64,000 nucleotides of DNA from Dimorphilus gyrociliatus. Taxonomy: Eukaryota; Annelida; Polychaeta; Dinophilidae. Below are positions 51,101-61,870 of the stretch, in pieces. A program made the position numbers and the translations under genes. How positions within the stretch are numbered: the first letter of the stretch is position 1; every line of letters starts with the position of its first letter. The DNA is taken from the NCBI GenBank assembly GCA_904063045.1, contig CAJFCJ010000023.1, positions 620,001 through 684,000 on the forward strand, given 5' to 3'. The notes under the pieces were generated by a model. The model saw only the letters and a program-made list of their open reading frames with translations. It was not told where the DNA came from and did no database searches.

Positions 51101-54100
51101 TAATTTTGCTAAACTAAAATTAGTACAAAATAATACAAATTACAATGACAAACTATAGCATAAATGAAAAAAATAGTTGTCACGTGATCAAATCTAAAGC
51201 TAGAAATACAGCTTAATAGAATCTAATAGAAAAACAATTAAGAAGCTTTTTAAAACCTTTGCTTTTAAAAAGACAAACAAACCTTTATTTGTTAATCTAA
51301 ATGATTTGCTAATTTCTCTAGTTTAATAAAAATATCACTGATTCTCCAATAGGATTCGAAAAAGAGAGCTGGAAACCTCAAAAAAATGGATGCGCCACGT
51401 CTGAGGATATGCTGTGGAAATTAGGAGCCCTGCAGATGTTTATTAAGGATCTGCATTGGCCAGAGGAAGTTTTTGCCGAACACTTGGATCACAGACTGAA
51501 ATTAATGGCAGCTGATATGATTGAAGCGGCAGCGACGAGAACGCATCATAGTTTCGAGGTAACTATGAAAAGAGGCTCCAAGGGAACTGATTTTATAGTA
51601 CCAACCGAAGTTTGCGTTATGATGAATTCCATTACGGATTTTAAGAATTGCGCTTTGAAATTGTGCGCTCTAGAGAGTGGCGTCGATATGGTAAGAATAG
51701 ACTTTTCATTATATCAACTTTTCTACTCCTTTTGTTATGGCTAATCCGTTTAAAATATAAACAAAAAAAAAACAGAGGCAATATCATACGAAGAGCGACG
51801 AATACTTGGAAAAAGTTCAAAGCTTTATGGTTAACACCGTTGTTGATCGTCTACTGGGCGTAATGATTACCACACTACAAAAATTGGCTAGATATGACGA
51901 AGGCAGCCTCCTTTCATCATTCTTATCTTTAACAGTAAGCCATAATAAATATTCAATTCACATTAATAAAGCCATGATTTTAAAAGTACTCTCTAAGATA
52001 ACAATTTCATCCCCATTTATCGATGGATTGTTCAATTGATTGGCGATTGATTTGTCATTTAATTAATTGACATATTGACTCTGAATTCATTCACTCGCTC
52101 ACTATTCATAACGTTCTTTCTCTGTTTCTTTAGAAACCTGTAGATGAATTAGGTAGAGAGTACGTTAATTTTATGAGGAGCAACGTTGAGCAGATAAGGC
52201 ATAAAATTGTTGACGAACTTTACATCCTAGGAATATATGAGGTAAATTAATTATTTATTCAGGAATTTAGCATTCCTTTTCTGTCATTCCTGTCTCTCTG
52301 TCGATTTATGCGTCTGTCCTTCTATCTGTCTGTATAAGAGTTATACGCATGTACAATATTAAGTATATTAAACGTGTATATACGCGTATTTCAGAGTTGG
52401 TATACTGGACAAATGAAGTTGATGAATGATTGGTTAAACGAAAGAAATAATCATAATTTGCATCCGTATCAATTAAAGTGTCTTGGCAACATGAATAGGG
52501 TAAGAGAGAGAATAGCAATAAAATTTATCATATACCCTTATATTGTATAATTATATATAATGTATCTATTCTATTTTCAGAAATGTTATAACGAATATGA
52601 ATTACAAGGTGTCTTAGAAACTGTATTGAAGTGCAAAGATTATGAAAGTATTTGCAAACGTCTTCAGGTAACAACAGAATCAGAATTAATTTTTCGTCTT
52701 TTATTCCTTTATTCTTTTATTACGTAATAGTAAGTTGTAAAAAACACGTAGGATGAAAAGAAAATAGAGAAGAAAATTAGATTTAGGACTCGAAAGTTGT
52801 ACAATCAAACGCTGTTTTATCTATTTATTCTCCTATATGGGGTAGAACTATAGCGACTACTTTTCTTCCATATATATTGTTATAACGATCTCAAATAGTT
52901 TGGTTTCTATTTTCAATAAGAATATTAACCGTAACTCAAAAGTAAAACAGACTCCTTTCACTCTCTCTCACTCTCTTGTTTCTATTGTTCATTTAGTCAT
53001 TCTACGTAGAATCCGATCAAAGTCTAAAGGTTTAAGTATCATTTTTATAGGAAATACCTCAACTTAGTTATTTATATCTTTGAATTTGTTATCGAGACTT
53101 ATCGACCCTTATGAATTAGCTGAATACTTAAAAAAATATCATACCCAGTACACTAGGTGAATAAATTCGCGTAATCTTATTATTTCCTACGTATTAGTCA
53201 TAGTAAGCTTTTTCGTACGCTATTTATTTTCCTTTTAATCATTAATTAATGAATAACTCAACAAATAAATCAATAGGTAATAAATTAATTAATTAATCAA
53301 TTAACTACAAGATAAATAAGACTATTTTGTTGTTCTATTTATTATTACTATTATTGTTATTTTGTTGCTTGTTTTATTCACGATCGTAAACGACAGGCCG
53401 AATCATTTTACTCGGGTATTGACATTACCTCAGAAACAGAATCTGAATCCGAGTTAGAGAGCGGTTGGTAAACTGTATATACTGTATCTATATATATATA
53501 TATATATTTATATACTGTATTAGTACAACTAACTACGGTACATGTATATAGATATATTGAATGAGAGAAAAAAGAAAATATTATCTATATTACTTATTAG
53601 GCTATGGCTCGTTCTGTGCTTAAAAGAAAAAAAGAGCAAATATAAGATTTCTCTTTCACCTTTGAAGAGGTTACTTTAATTTCTATAGAACGCTTTAAGA
53701 ACTACTTAAGTACTTGTATATATACCTGTAAATGTATATATATATAAACGTACACCCATTATACAAGTACCTGGTTGCATGTCTGCAAATAAATCCTCTT
53801 TCTTTGTTTTATACTCTGTTCTTTATGCTTTTAATTGGCGGGTTAAAATACCTCTTAGGTCTATCTATTTCTTATTAATTAGCAGAAGAAAACATGAAAA
53901 GAAAAGAAAAATAAAGGCGAATAGAAATAATGTGTAGAGGAGGAGAATGACATTTTTAACTTGGTACTTCTCTACGCCAGTTTCCTTTTTACTTTGATTT
54001 TTCTTTTCTTTTTTCATCAATTCCGTCTGCGGGATTACATATACGTTGAGAGCTTTTAAAAGCCAATGAAATTTAATAGTTGGCTTCAAGTTCTATTTGT

Positions 54101-54290
54101 TATATTGCCGAAACTAATGCCTTTTTTTGTACCCTTGCAGCTGGAGGAAGCGACTCATGAAATGACAATGGAATCTTCTAGCAGTGCTTCGAATTTACTT
54201 GGTAGCAATCCGCTAAGTAGCACCGTAAATACAACTCGTAAACTATTAAGTATGAATGGATTTACAAGAGGTGGCGGAGATTCAGACTAA
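34626..54290 (+). CDS. CADPS: Calcium-dependent secretion activator (CAPS)
   Basis: CAPS/UNC-31 primes dense-core vesicles for Ca2+-triggered release of neuropeptides and amines. Seventeen coding exons: 34626-34788, 36703-37439, 44266-44610, 44762-45013, 45214-45886, 46514-46787, 46893-46956, 47030-47153, 47235-47264, 47698-47807, 50095-50362, 51353-51690, 51776-51934, 52134-52241, 52395-52499, 52581-52667 and 54141-54290; 3987 nt, 1328 aa (human CAPS1 is about 1350). The start [10 protein letters not shown] matches vertebrate CAPS. Conserved blocks are [20 protein letters not shown], a C2 domain (about 400-520), a PH domain (about 548-655: [20 protein letters not shown]), [52 protein letters not shown] and [12 protein letters not shown] in the MUN-type region. 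One exon is only 30 nt. The vertebrate NLPNV-repeat insert after GFExESW is absent. Intron 2 is 6.8 kb; most others are below 2 kb. AATAAA at 55015-55020 is a likely poly(A) signal. Confidence 0.97.
39963..40105. repeat. (ATCC)n/(TATC)n compound microsatellite
   Basis: Tandem ATCC followed by TATC/TATT units inside CAPS intron 2. All three forward frames across it are open but encode only Ser/Ile/Tyr/Leu repeats. Confidence 0.85.
42464..42590. repeat. Long (GA)n microsatellite
   Basis: Three GAGAGAAATA units followed by roughly 45 GA dinucleotides in CAPS intron 2. It is the longest simple repeat in the window. Confidence 0.9.
44050..44092. repeat. GGGTGT-type G-rich repeat
   Basis: Tandem GTGGGT units with three or more closely spaced GGG or GGGG runs on the plus strand, near the 3' end of CAPS intron 2. 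A G-quadruplex could form here. Confidence 0.6.
45095..45126. repeat. Intronic (GA)n tract
   Basis: Pure GA repeat in CAPS intron 4, shortly after the donor at 45014. Confidence 0.85.
47925..47936 (+). CDS. CADPS: Candidate CAPS microexon 1 (12 nt)
   Basis: AAATCAG|GCATTTAGAACG|GTGAGT: a phase-0, four-codon segment (Ala-Phe-Arg-Thr) with AG acceptor and a strong GTGAGT donor. It lies in the intron between the CAPS exons ending ...EEYHAE and beginning AFAWFSD. If included, it would insert four residues without changing frame. Confidence 0.4.
48114..48125 (+). CDS. CADPS: Candidate CAPS microexon 2 (12 nt)
   Basis: A pyrimidine-rich tract and AACTACAG|GATCATAGAAAG|GTGATT enclose a phase-0 four-codon segment (Asp-His-Arg-Lys). 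It is in the same intron as the other candidate. The acceptor is strong and the donor moderate. Confidence 0.4.
50518..50545. repeat. (AGT)n microsatellite
   Basis: Tandem AGT units in the CAPS intron after exon 11, with degenerate copies up to about 50610. Confidence 0.75.
53397..53471 (+). CDS. CADPS: Candidate alternative CAPS last exon
   Basis: After an AG at 53395-53396 (AACGACAG|GCC) the phase-0 frame is open for 24 codons, reading [20 protein letters not shown] and ending ESGW before TAA. The preceding CAPS exon ends at phase 0 (CKRLQ), so this would give an acidic Ser/Glu tail in place of [10 protein letters not shown]. Vertebrate CAPS proteins also end in an acidic tail. No in-frame donor lets it join the downstream exon, so it would be terminal. 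The polypyrimidine tract is weak. Confidence 0.4.
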   Translation, partial: AESFYSGIDITSETESESELESGW

Positions 54291-56036
54291 ACTAATTTAA
54301 TAGCTGAATAGAAATTTTAAAAAATTGAGCCTATGCATTAGTAGGACTATATTCTCCATGCAGTCAAGTCGGTCAGTTCTGTTTATCCGACCTTAAAAAA
54401 TGTAGAAGTTAAATTGAAAAAGGAAAAGTCCAAAAAAAAAAAGAAAAGGGAAAAAAAAGGGAATTTTTATCAAGCAGTATGAAAAGACTTGGCTTCGTTT
54501 TTTTCCAGAAAACTAAAGTATAATTACAAAATTATACTGTTCATTGGTATTAATTCTAGTTTATTTATTCATTTATCTATCTATTTCAATGTTCAATCAA
54601 TCAATCGTTAAATCATTCAATCAATCATTTACCTGCTCATTCATTCATCTATCTATCCATCCATTCATTTATTCATTTATTCACTTTTCTCTCTTAGCAT
54701 AAGAACGAAATCGAGCGTTGTATTTTACAAATTTAGCAAATTTGTAATTGTTTTGCTGACTGAGAATTGGGAGAAGCAAGTGGGTGGGCGCGTGGGAGCG
54801 AGGAAAGAGGGAAGAAGAAAGTAAAGTTACAATTCCACAAAGACATTCCGCTTTGCTAACAGCTATATATACACGCACACACACATACATACAGTATACA
54901 GTATATAGAGATTAAACAACAACATGGATAACTTTAGTTATTGAATGTCGTTTAAAGGTACCAAACAACATAAAGGTTAACAAACAAGACCATACAGTAT
55001 AGTACAACTAATGAAATAAATGTACTCATTCATACCATTATATTTGATTTGATACATAACAACCTGTCGTCCATACTGTTCAATTAATACCAATTTACTG
55101 TATTTGTTTAATTATGCTTTTTATCTTTTTTCCAATTGTTAAAATTTCTCTAGTCAATGCGCTGTCTCTATCCTGCAATTTTCTGCGTTTTTCTAGTCTA
55201 GCGTGATATTATTAACAAAAAAACATGAAATGCAGTCACATTTGTCTTTTTTGAAAATCTGATGTTGTCAAATGTATACTTATTTTTTACAGTATAATTT
55301 TTATAGCAATAATATTTGATGATGATACACTAAATGATTTTGCAAATCTGCCTAACAAAACAAACAAACAAACCAACAAATAATAACAACCATAATGATT
55401 GTAATATTTGTAATAACAACAACAACAACAACAATGCTATTAATGATAATTGTAACTAATCGATTATTATATATTATAATAATTTCTGTAATAAAGATTA
55501 AACAGTTCAGTTTGTTCGAAAGATCCTTCAGAGTGAAAAATGAACAATGCACTCCCTACACAGAGATCATTATTTCAGCATGGGTTGCGCAATAGTTGAT
55601 AATTCTATCCTTTCTCTTCTTTTTGTTTTGTTAAAATTAATAATACTACAATACGTTTATATTTACTTTTATTATTATGAAAACAATTACAATCCATATT
55701 CTTTCATTGATTTATTTATTTATTCAACTTTCGTTGGTTTGTAATGACATACCTGTATAACTCATTATTACATTTTCTTACAAAATAATTACATCAGCCT
55801 GGCTGTTTCCATCAAGCAAATTTGAAATAATACTAGATAACTATTATGTACTTGTGATGTCAGCCAACAGGCAAATTTACAAACAAACAAACAAACAAAT
55901 ACTCATATGAAATTCATTGGCCAAAAAGTTTGTTCAAAAAAAATGTAACAAAAGATAGAGAGACAGAGTAACTAAGTAATAAATAGATAGATAGATAGAT
56001 ATATAGATGGATAGATGTATAGACAGATATAAAAAA

Positions 56037-56069
<33 letters not shown>

Positions 56070-56130
56070 AGTATTAGTGTAGTTGTAGTAGATACTTGTT
56101 TCGATTCTCAAAATTATTATGTAATCTCAT
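54291..56130. other. Convergent 3' region of CAPS and AdipoR
   Basis: Contains the CAPS poly(A) signal (55015-55020), (AAC)n near 55418-55434 and (GA)n at 56040-56069. No coding region is recognised. The last part is probably the 3' UTR of the minus-strand AdipoR gene. Confidence 0.5.
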
Positions 56131-57279
56131 TTAAAGAATTAAATTTCCGCTCTCATCCGCTGCTAGACATTCCCCAAATGATAATCGATGGCGGGCAATT
56201 TTTGAAATTCCATGATAGTGCACAAAAGCTGCAGCGACTACAAAAACGTGAAATATCTGATGACTCTGGAACCAAATGTCAAATTTTCCTGGCCAAAGCC
56301 GTTCTGGGATTCGAAAAGCGTAAATCAAAGCTCCTCCGATATACAGAGCGGCCATTAGAACTAACCAACCCATAGCGGCCACGTTTATTGCTCGTTCAAT
56401 TCCTTCAACAAGGACGTAATGCATTGCAGGAATAACTCCACTGAGGCCCAAACCAATGAATACTCCGGCTCTTACTGGTCTAAATTTTGGCTGAGCAAAT
56501 TTATCCCACATAGAAACGACAATACAGGCAGTACCCAAAACCAGAATTAAGGTTATGTACGAAATTTTAGGAGCAGTCGTACAATAGAAGCTGTAATAAA
56601 GCCAAGGTACAAATGAACCAATGGTCAACAGAGCAATACCGCAATAATCCAATTTATTAAATAGCCTTCCAACAGACTCCGAATGACAATAGACTGTATG
56701 AAAAAGGGTGGAAAATAGCATACATAATATGGCACCCATAAAGAATGTTGAAAAGATGGCTTTTTCTTGCCATTGAATTTCAATGCTTGGTCTTGCCAAG
56801 AACGATATTGTTATACCAATAAATGCTATGCAGCCGAATAAATGCGTCCAAATGTTTCCAGTCTCAGTATGCACTCGAAAAACTGACTGAAAACAGGCGC
56901 GGAAAGATTCTAACGGAGGACGGTGTCCACCGACCAGAAAATTATTATCTTGTAGCCATTTTGGAAGGTGAGAATGGTAGACAACTCTCCAGCTTTTATG
57001 CCATACTCTTCTAACCAAAGTCTCCGCCTGATCGACGGCATTTTGAGTGTTTTTTAAAAAAGAAATACCCTTATCATCTTCGTTGTCGCTATCAGCGAAC
57101 GGAGGCGGATCTAGTATAGACGATACTCCCGTAGAGACGCACCGTTTCCTTAAAAATTCACTACTCCAATCGTAGTTGTTGTCGTCCCTTTCGTCGTCTC
57201 CGTCGGCAGATTCACTAAGAGGATAGCTCGATTGTTCTTCCTCCGTAGGAGAGAGTGTAGATTCAGTAAAATTAGTCAT
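56131..57279 (-). CDS. ADIPOR: Adiponectin receptor (PAQR family)
   Basis: Seven-helix membrane protein of the progestin-adipoQ receptor family; AdipoRs have ceramidase-type activity and an inward N-terminus. It is a single exon of 382 aa, close to the 375-386 aa of human AdipoR1/2. The first ~115 residues are acidic and non-conserved. Then come LPKWLQDNNFLVGGHRPPL, SFRACFQSVFRVHTETGNIW and seven hydrophobic helices. The zinc ligands are present: His194 (TLFHTVYCHS) and His340/His344 (FQSHQIFHVFVVAAAFVHYH). Other family blocks are LDYCGIALL and RIPERLWPGKFDIWFQSHQ. The C-terminus (RHRLSFGECLAADESGNLIL) differs from vertebrates. The ATG at 57279 gives the expected length. Confidence 0.97.
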   Translation of the reverse strand: MTNFTESTLSPTEEEQSSYPLSESADGDDERDDNNYDWSSEFLRKRCVSTGVSSILDPPPFADSDNEDDKGISFLKNTQNAVDQAETLVRRVWHKSWRVVYHSHLPKWLQDNNFLVGGHRPPLESFRACFQSVFRVHTETGNIWTHLFGCIAFIGITISFLARPSIEIQWQEKAIFSTFFMGAILCMLFSTLFHTVYCHSESVGRLFNKLDYCGIALLTIGSFVPWLYYSFYCTTAPKISYITLILVLGTACIVVSMWDKFAQPKFRPVRAGVFIGLGLSGVIPAMHYVLVEGIERAINVAAMGWLVLMAALYIGGALIYAFRIPERLWPGKFDIWFQSHQIFHVFVVAAAFVHYHGISKIARHRLSFGECLAADESGNLIL

Positions 57280-59282
57280 TTTCTTACTAGTAACGGTTAT
57301 TCAATGTTCAATGAGAGTGAAAACAACGCTTTGTATTTTCGATAGCCCAAATAAAATTTCTAGTTTTACCAGTGACAAAAAGAACAGTAGAAAACAATAA
57401 GAAACCCAACAGCCTGATCAGTCTATTCTAAAATCGTTGAGATTAACTATATCTTATTTTCTCGGTTAGCTATTATATGGTTTGTAGGTAATTTTTTAAG
57501 AGTATACTAGTCTACGTCTATCGTATACTATATATAAAAAACCTTATCATTTATCGGTCGTAAAGGTCAATAGGCTAAAAAGCAACTTTCCTCCCTTGAA
57601 TTACAGGTTCAAGTTCGCTTTTTTTTTCGTTGTAGGCTTACAACACTAATTCCATGCAATATACATTACACTATATCTATGACTCATTATCTTATCATTA
57701 TCGTTCATTAAACACTTACATATCTTTTACTAGAAATTGTTTAATTAAAATTTTTGTGCTGGGAGAGAGAGAGAGAGAGAGAGAGAAGAGAGATGGAGTG
57801 AGAGACATACGGAAAACGAAGGAAGTGGATAGTTTCACGCTGGTTTTTTCTTTATAAAAGAAAGCAGAGAAGGAAATTGAAAAGTTTTCTTTAAATCGTT
57901 TTATGAAGAAGAAGCCAGATTACTAATTTTGTGTAATAGTTCTGTTTTTTTTGCCTAGAAATTCATAGTATTACGTCACAGACAGACTGGGAAAAAAGGG
58001 AAATTCAAGGGGAAAAGTGATCAAAAAGCGAATATAATTAATAAGATGATATACTATAATTATCACATAAAAAGTTGGTGTGGAAATCAATATCTAGGCT
58101 TCTAGGCAATGGCGATTTTTTAGCTTTTTCTTTCTTTTTTAGGTAAATATCAAACCGTAGTATTAATATATTTCATTTATTGACTTTCCACCCGACTTAA
58201 TCAATCAAAGGGCAAGGATCTTTTAAGGTATAAATTTGTTTATTTCCTTCCGACGCGAACGAAATATTCTGTGTTTCCTTTCCCTGCAGAGACTAAAATA
58301 TTTCTGTATGGCTACTTAATAAGGTAAACTGTTCGCCTATACAAAGAAAGAGTTCTATCGTTATCGAATTTATCACACGTGATATACTTTTTAGAGTCAG
58401 TGAACGGGAGGTGATGATCGGTTCGTGTCGGTTTCCAATATTTTATAACGGAATCAACACATCTGTAGCACGTTTATTAATATTTTTTTTTAAAAAAAAC
58501 TACGCACAAAACTCTACCTTCTCTAAATTTATTAAGAGATAAATAGAGAAGGCCGATCAATTACTTGGTTGTTGTTGGTTTGTTAATTAGTTAATTAATT
58601 AATTAGCCACTTAATAAAATAAAAGAAAGCGAGATAAGAATGGAATTGTTGCGAGAAGTGGAAGGAATAAGAAAATGTTTTAATTGAACGTTTCAGCGGC
58701 GAACGAATTGATAAATAGATTGATTGACCGATTGATTGATTGATCTGATTGATCGATAGAATGGTTGGATAGAAGAGAAATACGTAAAAGAGAAGAAAAC
58801 AAGTCGTACAGATGTTGGATATTTAGAGTATTAATTGAAAAGATTTAACCAGGCTAGAATAAAAATAGACGACACTCGCCAAAAGAATTTCATCCAAAAA
58901 AAATATGTAAACAGCTATTATACTGTAAACTTGGTAATATTCTACATAAATACTGCGCATTTATATACGTTTTTATATGCAAATACAAAAGGCATCCTAT
59001 TTCAATTGTTCTACGTCGTTATTATTTTTATTGTTCCAAAACTTTCAGCTGGGAATTTCTGTCTCTCTCTCGCTCGCTTCCCCTCATTTTACCTTTCCCT
59101 TTATCCTCTTTACTCTACTCCAATTGCTTCTAAGCTGACAAGAAACGCCATCTGGCTTACTTGATGCTCTTTTTTTTTTCTTTTTTATCTCTTTTTATGT
59201 CTCTAAGCTATTTATTTATACACCTATAGTGTATGGTTGATTATTGTATAAATATGATAAAAATGTGCATATGTATGCATAT

Positions 59283-59283
59283 A

Positions 59284-59333
<50 letters not shown>
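59283..59333. repeat. (TA)n microsatellite
   Basis: About 22 uninterrupted TA units beginning in a TATACTGTATA site. Confidence 0.9.
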
Positions 59334-59337
<4 letters not shown>

Positions 59338-61594
59338 CAATATATACCGTATACTGCTCGTATGCGATACATTGATATACAAATATTAAGTATAAATATT
59401 AAGTATCTATATATAAAGACACTATTGCGCACATAATACCTTTACACAACTAAAACTAAATGGTTTAAGAGTCCTTTTAGAGTTCTAACGACGCATATCG
59501 TCTACGAAATAATAAATAAGCAATATCTTTTAGTGAGAAATGCTTAATAATACAATTTCATACAAAGTAATGACTAAACAAGAACAAGTAGAAGAAGAAC
59601 GAAAAAAGAATCTGTTTGTGCAACGATATCTTTCTTTCTTTCTATTAGAAATTATGTCGAATAGACGAAATATAATAAATTCCCTAAAGATTTAATTAGT
59701 GTCTCTTTCTCTTTCATAGAATATCGAATAGATACCGTAAATAAGGTGTATAGACTGCATATAATACACCTTCAACTAGAATTTTTATACGAAAATTACT
59801 GCAGATTGTGCAATAGATGAAAATTGCGCAACTTAATATTTTGCCGTATAATAAGCATACTCACGTAATAACACTTGTAATCCCTTAAACAAATCTACCT
59901 CTCTTTTTTATGCTTTGTTCTGCTTATTTCCTTCTATCTATCTGCGCCCTTTACTTTTGTCAACTTTTCTTATGTTTCCTTTCCCTTTGTTCAAGTTGAC
60001 TTAAAAACGAATGATAACCAACTGAAAGATGAAAACCAACACAACATCTAAATAATTGAATGTCATAGGCTTACGCCAAACTAGTAACTTATTGACGTAA
60101 ACTGTTTGCGTAAATTATCACATGACACGTTTCTGTACATCTGTCAATAGAGTAAGAATTATAAAACTTATTTCTTGTTTTCTCCTTATTATTGTTTCGC
60201 CTGGTAGATTTCTTATTTTCAATACTCTATATTGAAAACAACCACGCAAACAAGTGTTGCTCAATGTACACGAATCGTTTGCGGAGAAAAGATTGAATAG
60301 ACCTAATGGTGTATATTCCGTATGAAGAAAAAAAAACAACATGGCTAATGATTCGTTTTTGTGCGTACTTGGCACAAAGCCTTTAAAAACTACGGTTCAA
60401 CAAATTCATAGCTTATAGGAAAAAAATGATAGAAATAGCAAAAACGAATCTGCGCATTAGATCATATCAACGAAATGATAATGATGACGACAACCAGCAA
60501 TGCTGGCGATACAGATAAGGATGCAACATCTTGTCATTCGCTCTACGTTGACGGCGTTTTAGGCAGCTGATTTATATTATATAATGTTATAATAAAATTC
60601 ATAATAAAAAAATGAGTCCTTCAATAATGTCCATACAAATGTTTTTGCGTTTTGTTATCCTAATATAAAGTATTTTCGTACAACTTAATTCCCTTTTCAT
60701 CAGGTTTCCTCAATAACACACGCTTTATCTGCCTTATTTCCGTGCAAGATTCTCTTATAGTAACCAAAACTGCATTCTGTATACACAGTACTACCATCAA
60801 TAATAATTTATATATATTTATATTTATATATATATACATTATACTGTATATAAAATATATCCGCATGTTTATAGACACCAACAGACTCCCCACACCATCC
60901 CATCCAAACACATGTTTCAGCACATAAAGCGTCTCTCCTGTAATCTCTTTTATGTCAAAAGACAAGCAGATAGGATTGGTGGAAAATTCCCTATTGCACA
61001 GGTGATAAAACTTGCACAAGCGTTAGGATAATCGCTCCTAAGCGCTATAAAGCTACAAGGGTAGAACCAGTAGTTATTGTTGATATCAATTAGAAGCGAA
61101 ACGTTTCCCTTTTGCTATTTGATCCAAGAATGTTATATATAGTGCAAATTGGAGTGAAAATTATTGTAATGTAAGATCTACTTGAATACGAGTGTAAATG
61201 ATGAAAAAGAATGATTATGCTTGTAATAATATAGAATGTATATAGAAATAAATAGCGTTGATAATCTTATTGGTAAAACCTTATAAGGAATACGGAAAAA
61301 TTAATTGAAATAGGAAGAAAAATTTGTCACTCAATATCGCCTGCAAAAACTTTTAACCTAAAAATCCTTTTTATCTTCTTTTACACAAATCATTTATATA
61401 TCAATTTATGTAATATTTTCCACCCAATTTCACCTACTGTCAGTCAGACAGTAGTTCCCCGAGTTGATTAACCTGTTTAGTAGCTGTATCGCAACTCTTT
61501 TAACAATATAGAAAAGGATATTAAAGTTTACTGCATTTAGCACTACTAACTTTTCTTTTATTATTCCTTATTCTGTTGTTGTTTGACACATAAT

Positions 61595-61761
61595 CTATCT
61601 ACACATTCATTCATTCATTCAACCATCTCTCTATATACTAATCTATTTATCTGTCTTTCTACCTACCCATCTATCTACCCATCTATCCATCTATTCACTC
61701 ATCTAACTATCCATCCACCCACCTAACCATCCATCCATCTATCCCTCTCTCTCTACTCTCT

Positions 61762-61797
<36 letters not shown>

Positions 61798-61870
61798 GCT
61801 CCCTTCCTCCCCCTTCACCCTTCCCGCCTCTTCCCCCGCTCTCTCTCTCTCCTTTCACCCTTCTGTCCCT
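61595..61870. repeat. ATCT/ATCC repeats and CT-rich DNA
   Basis: Degenerate ATCC, ATCT and ACCC tetranucleotides followed by (CT)n and C-rich pyrimidine DNA. Confidence 0.8.

Noticed and set aside
57601-57640. GGTTCAAGTTCG, a tRNA B-box-like string
   Set aside because: No matching A box, acceptor stem or cloverleaf could be formed around it. No tRNA was found anywhere in the window by eye.
58835-59164. 109-codon plus-strand frame
   Set aside because: It has Phe/Tyr/Ile-rich AT-driven composition and a CT-repeat tail, with no domain or promoter evidence.
60480-60570. Short frame ending HSLYVDGVLGS that recalls the Pax octapeptide
   Set aside because: The spacing differs from the real octapeptide by two residues, it is far from the Pax gene and on the other strand; coincidence is more likely.
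60660-61019. 119-codon minus-strand frame
   Set aside because: About half of it is TA-repeat (Tyr/Ile/Asn). The remaining GETLYVLKHVFGWDGVGS segment matches no family I know and has no splice context.
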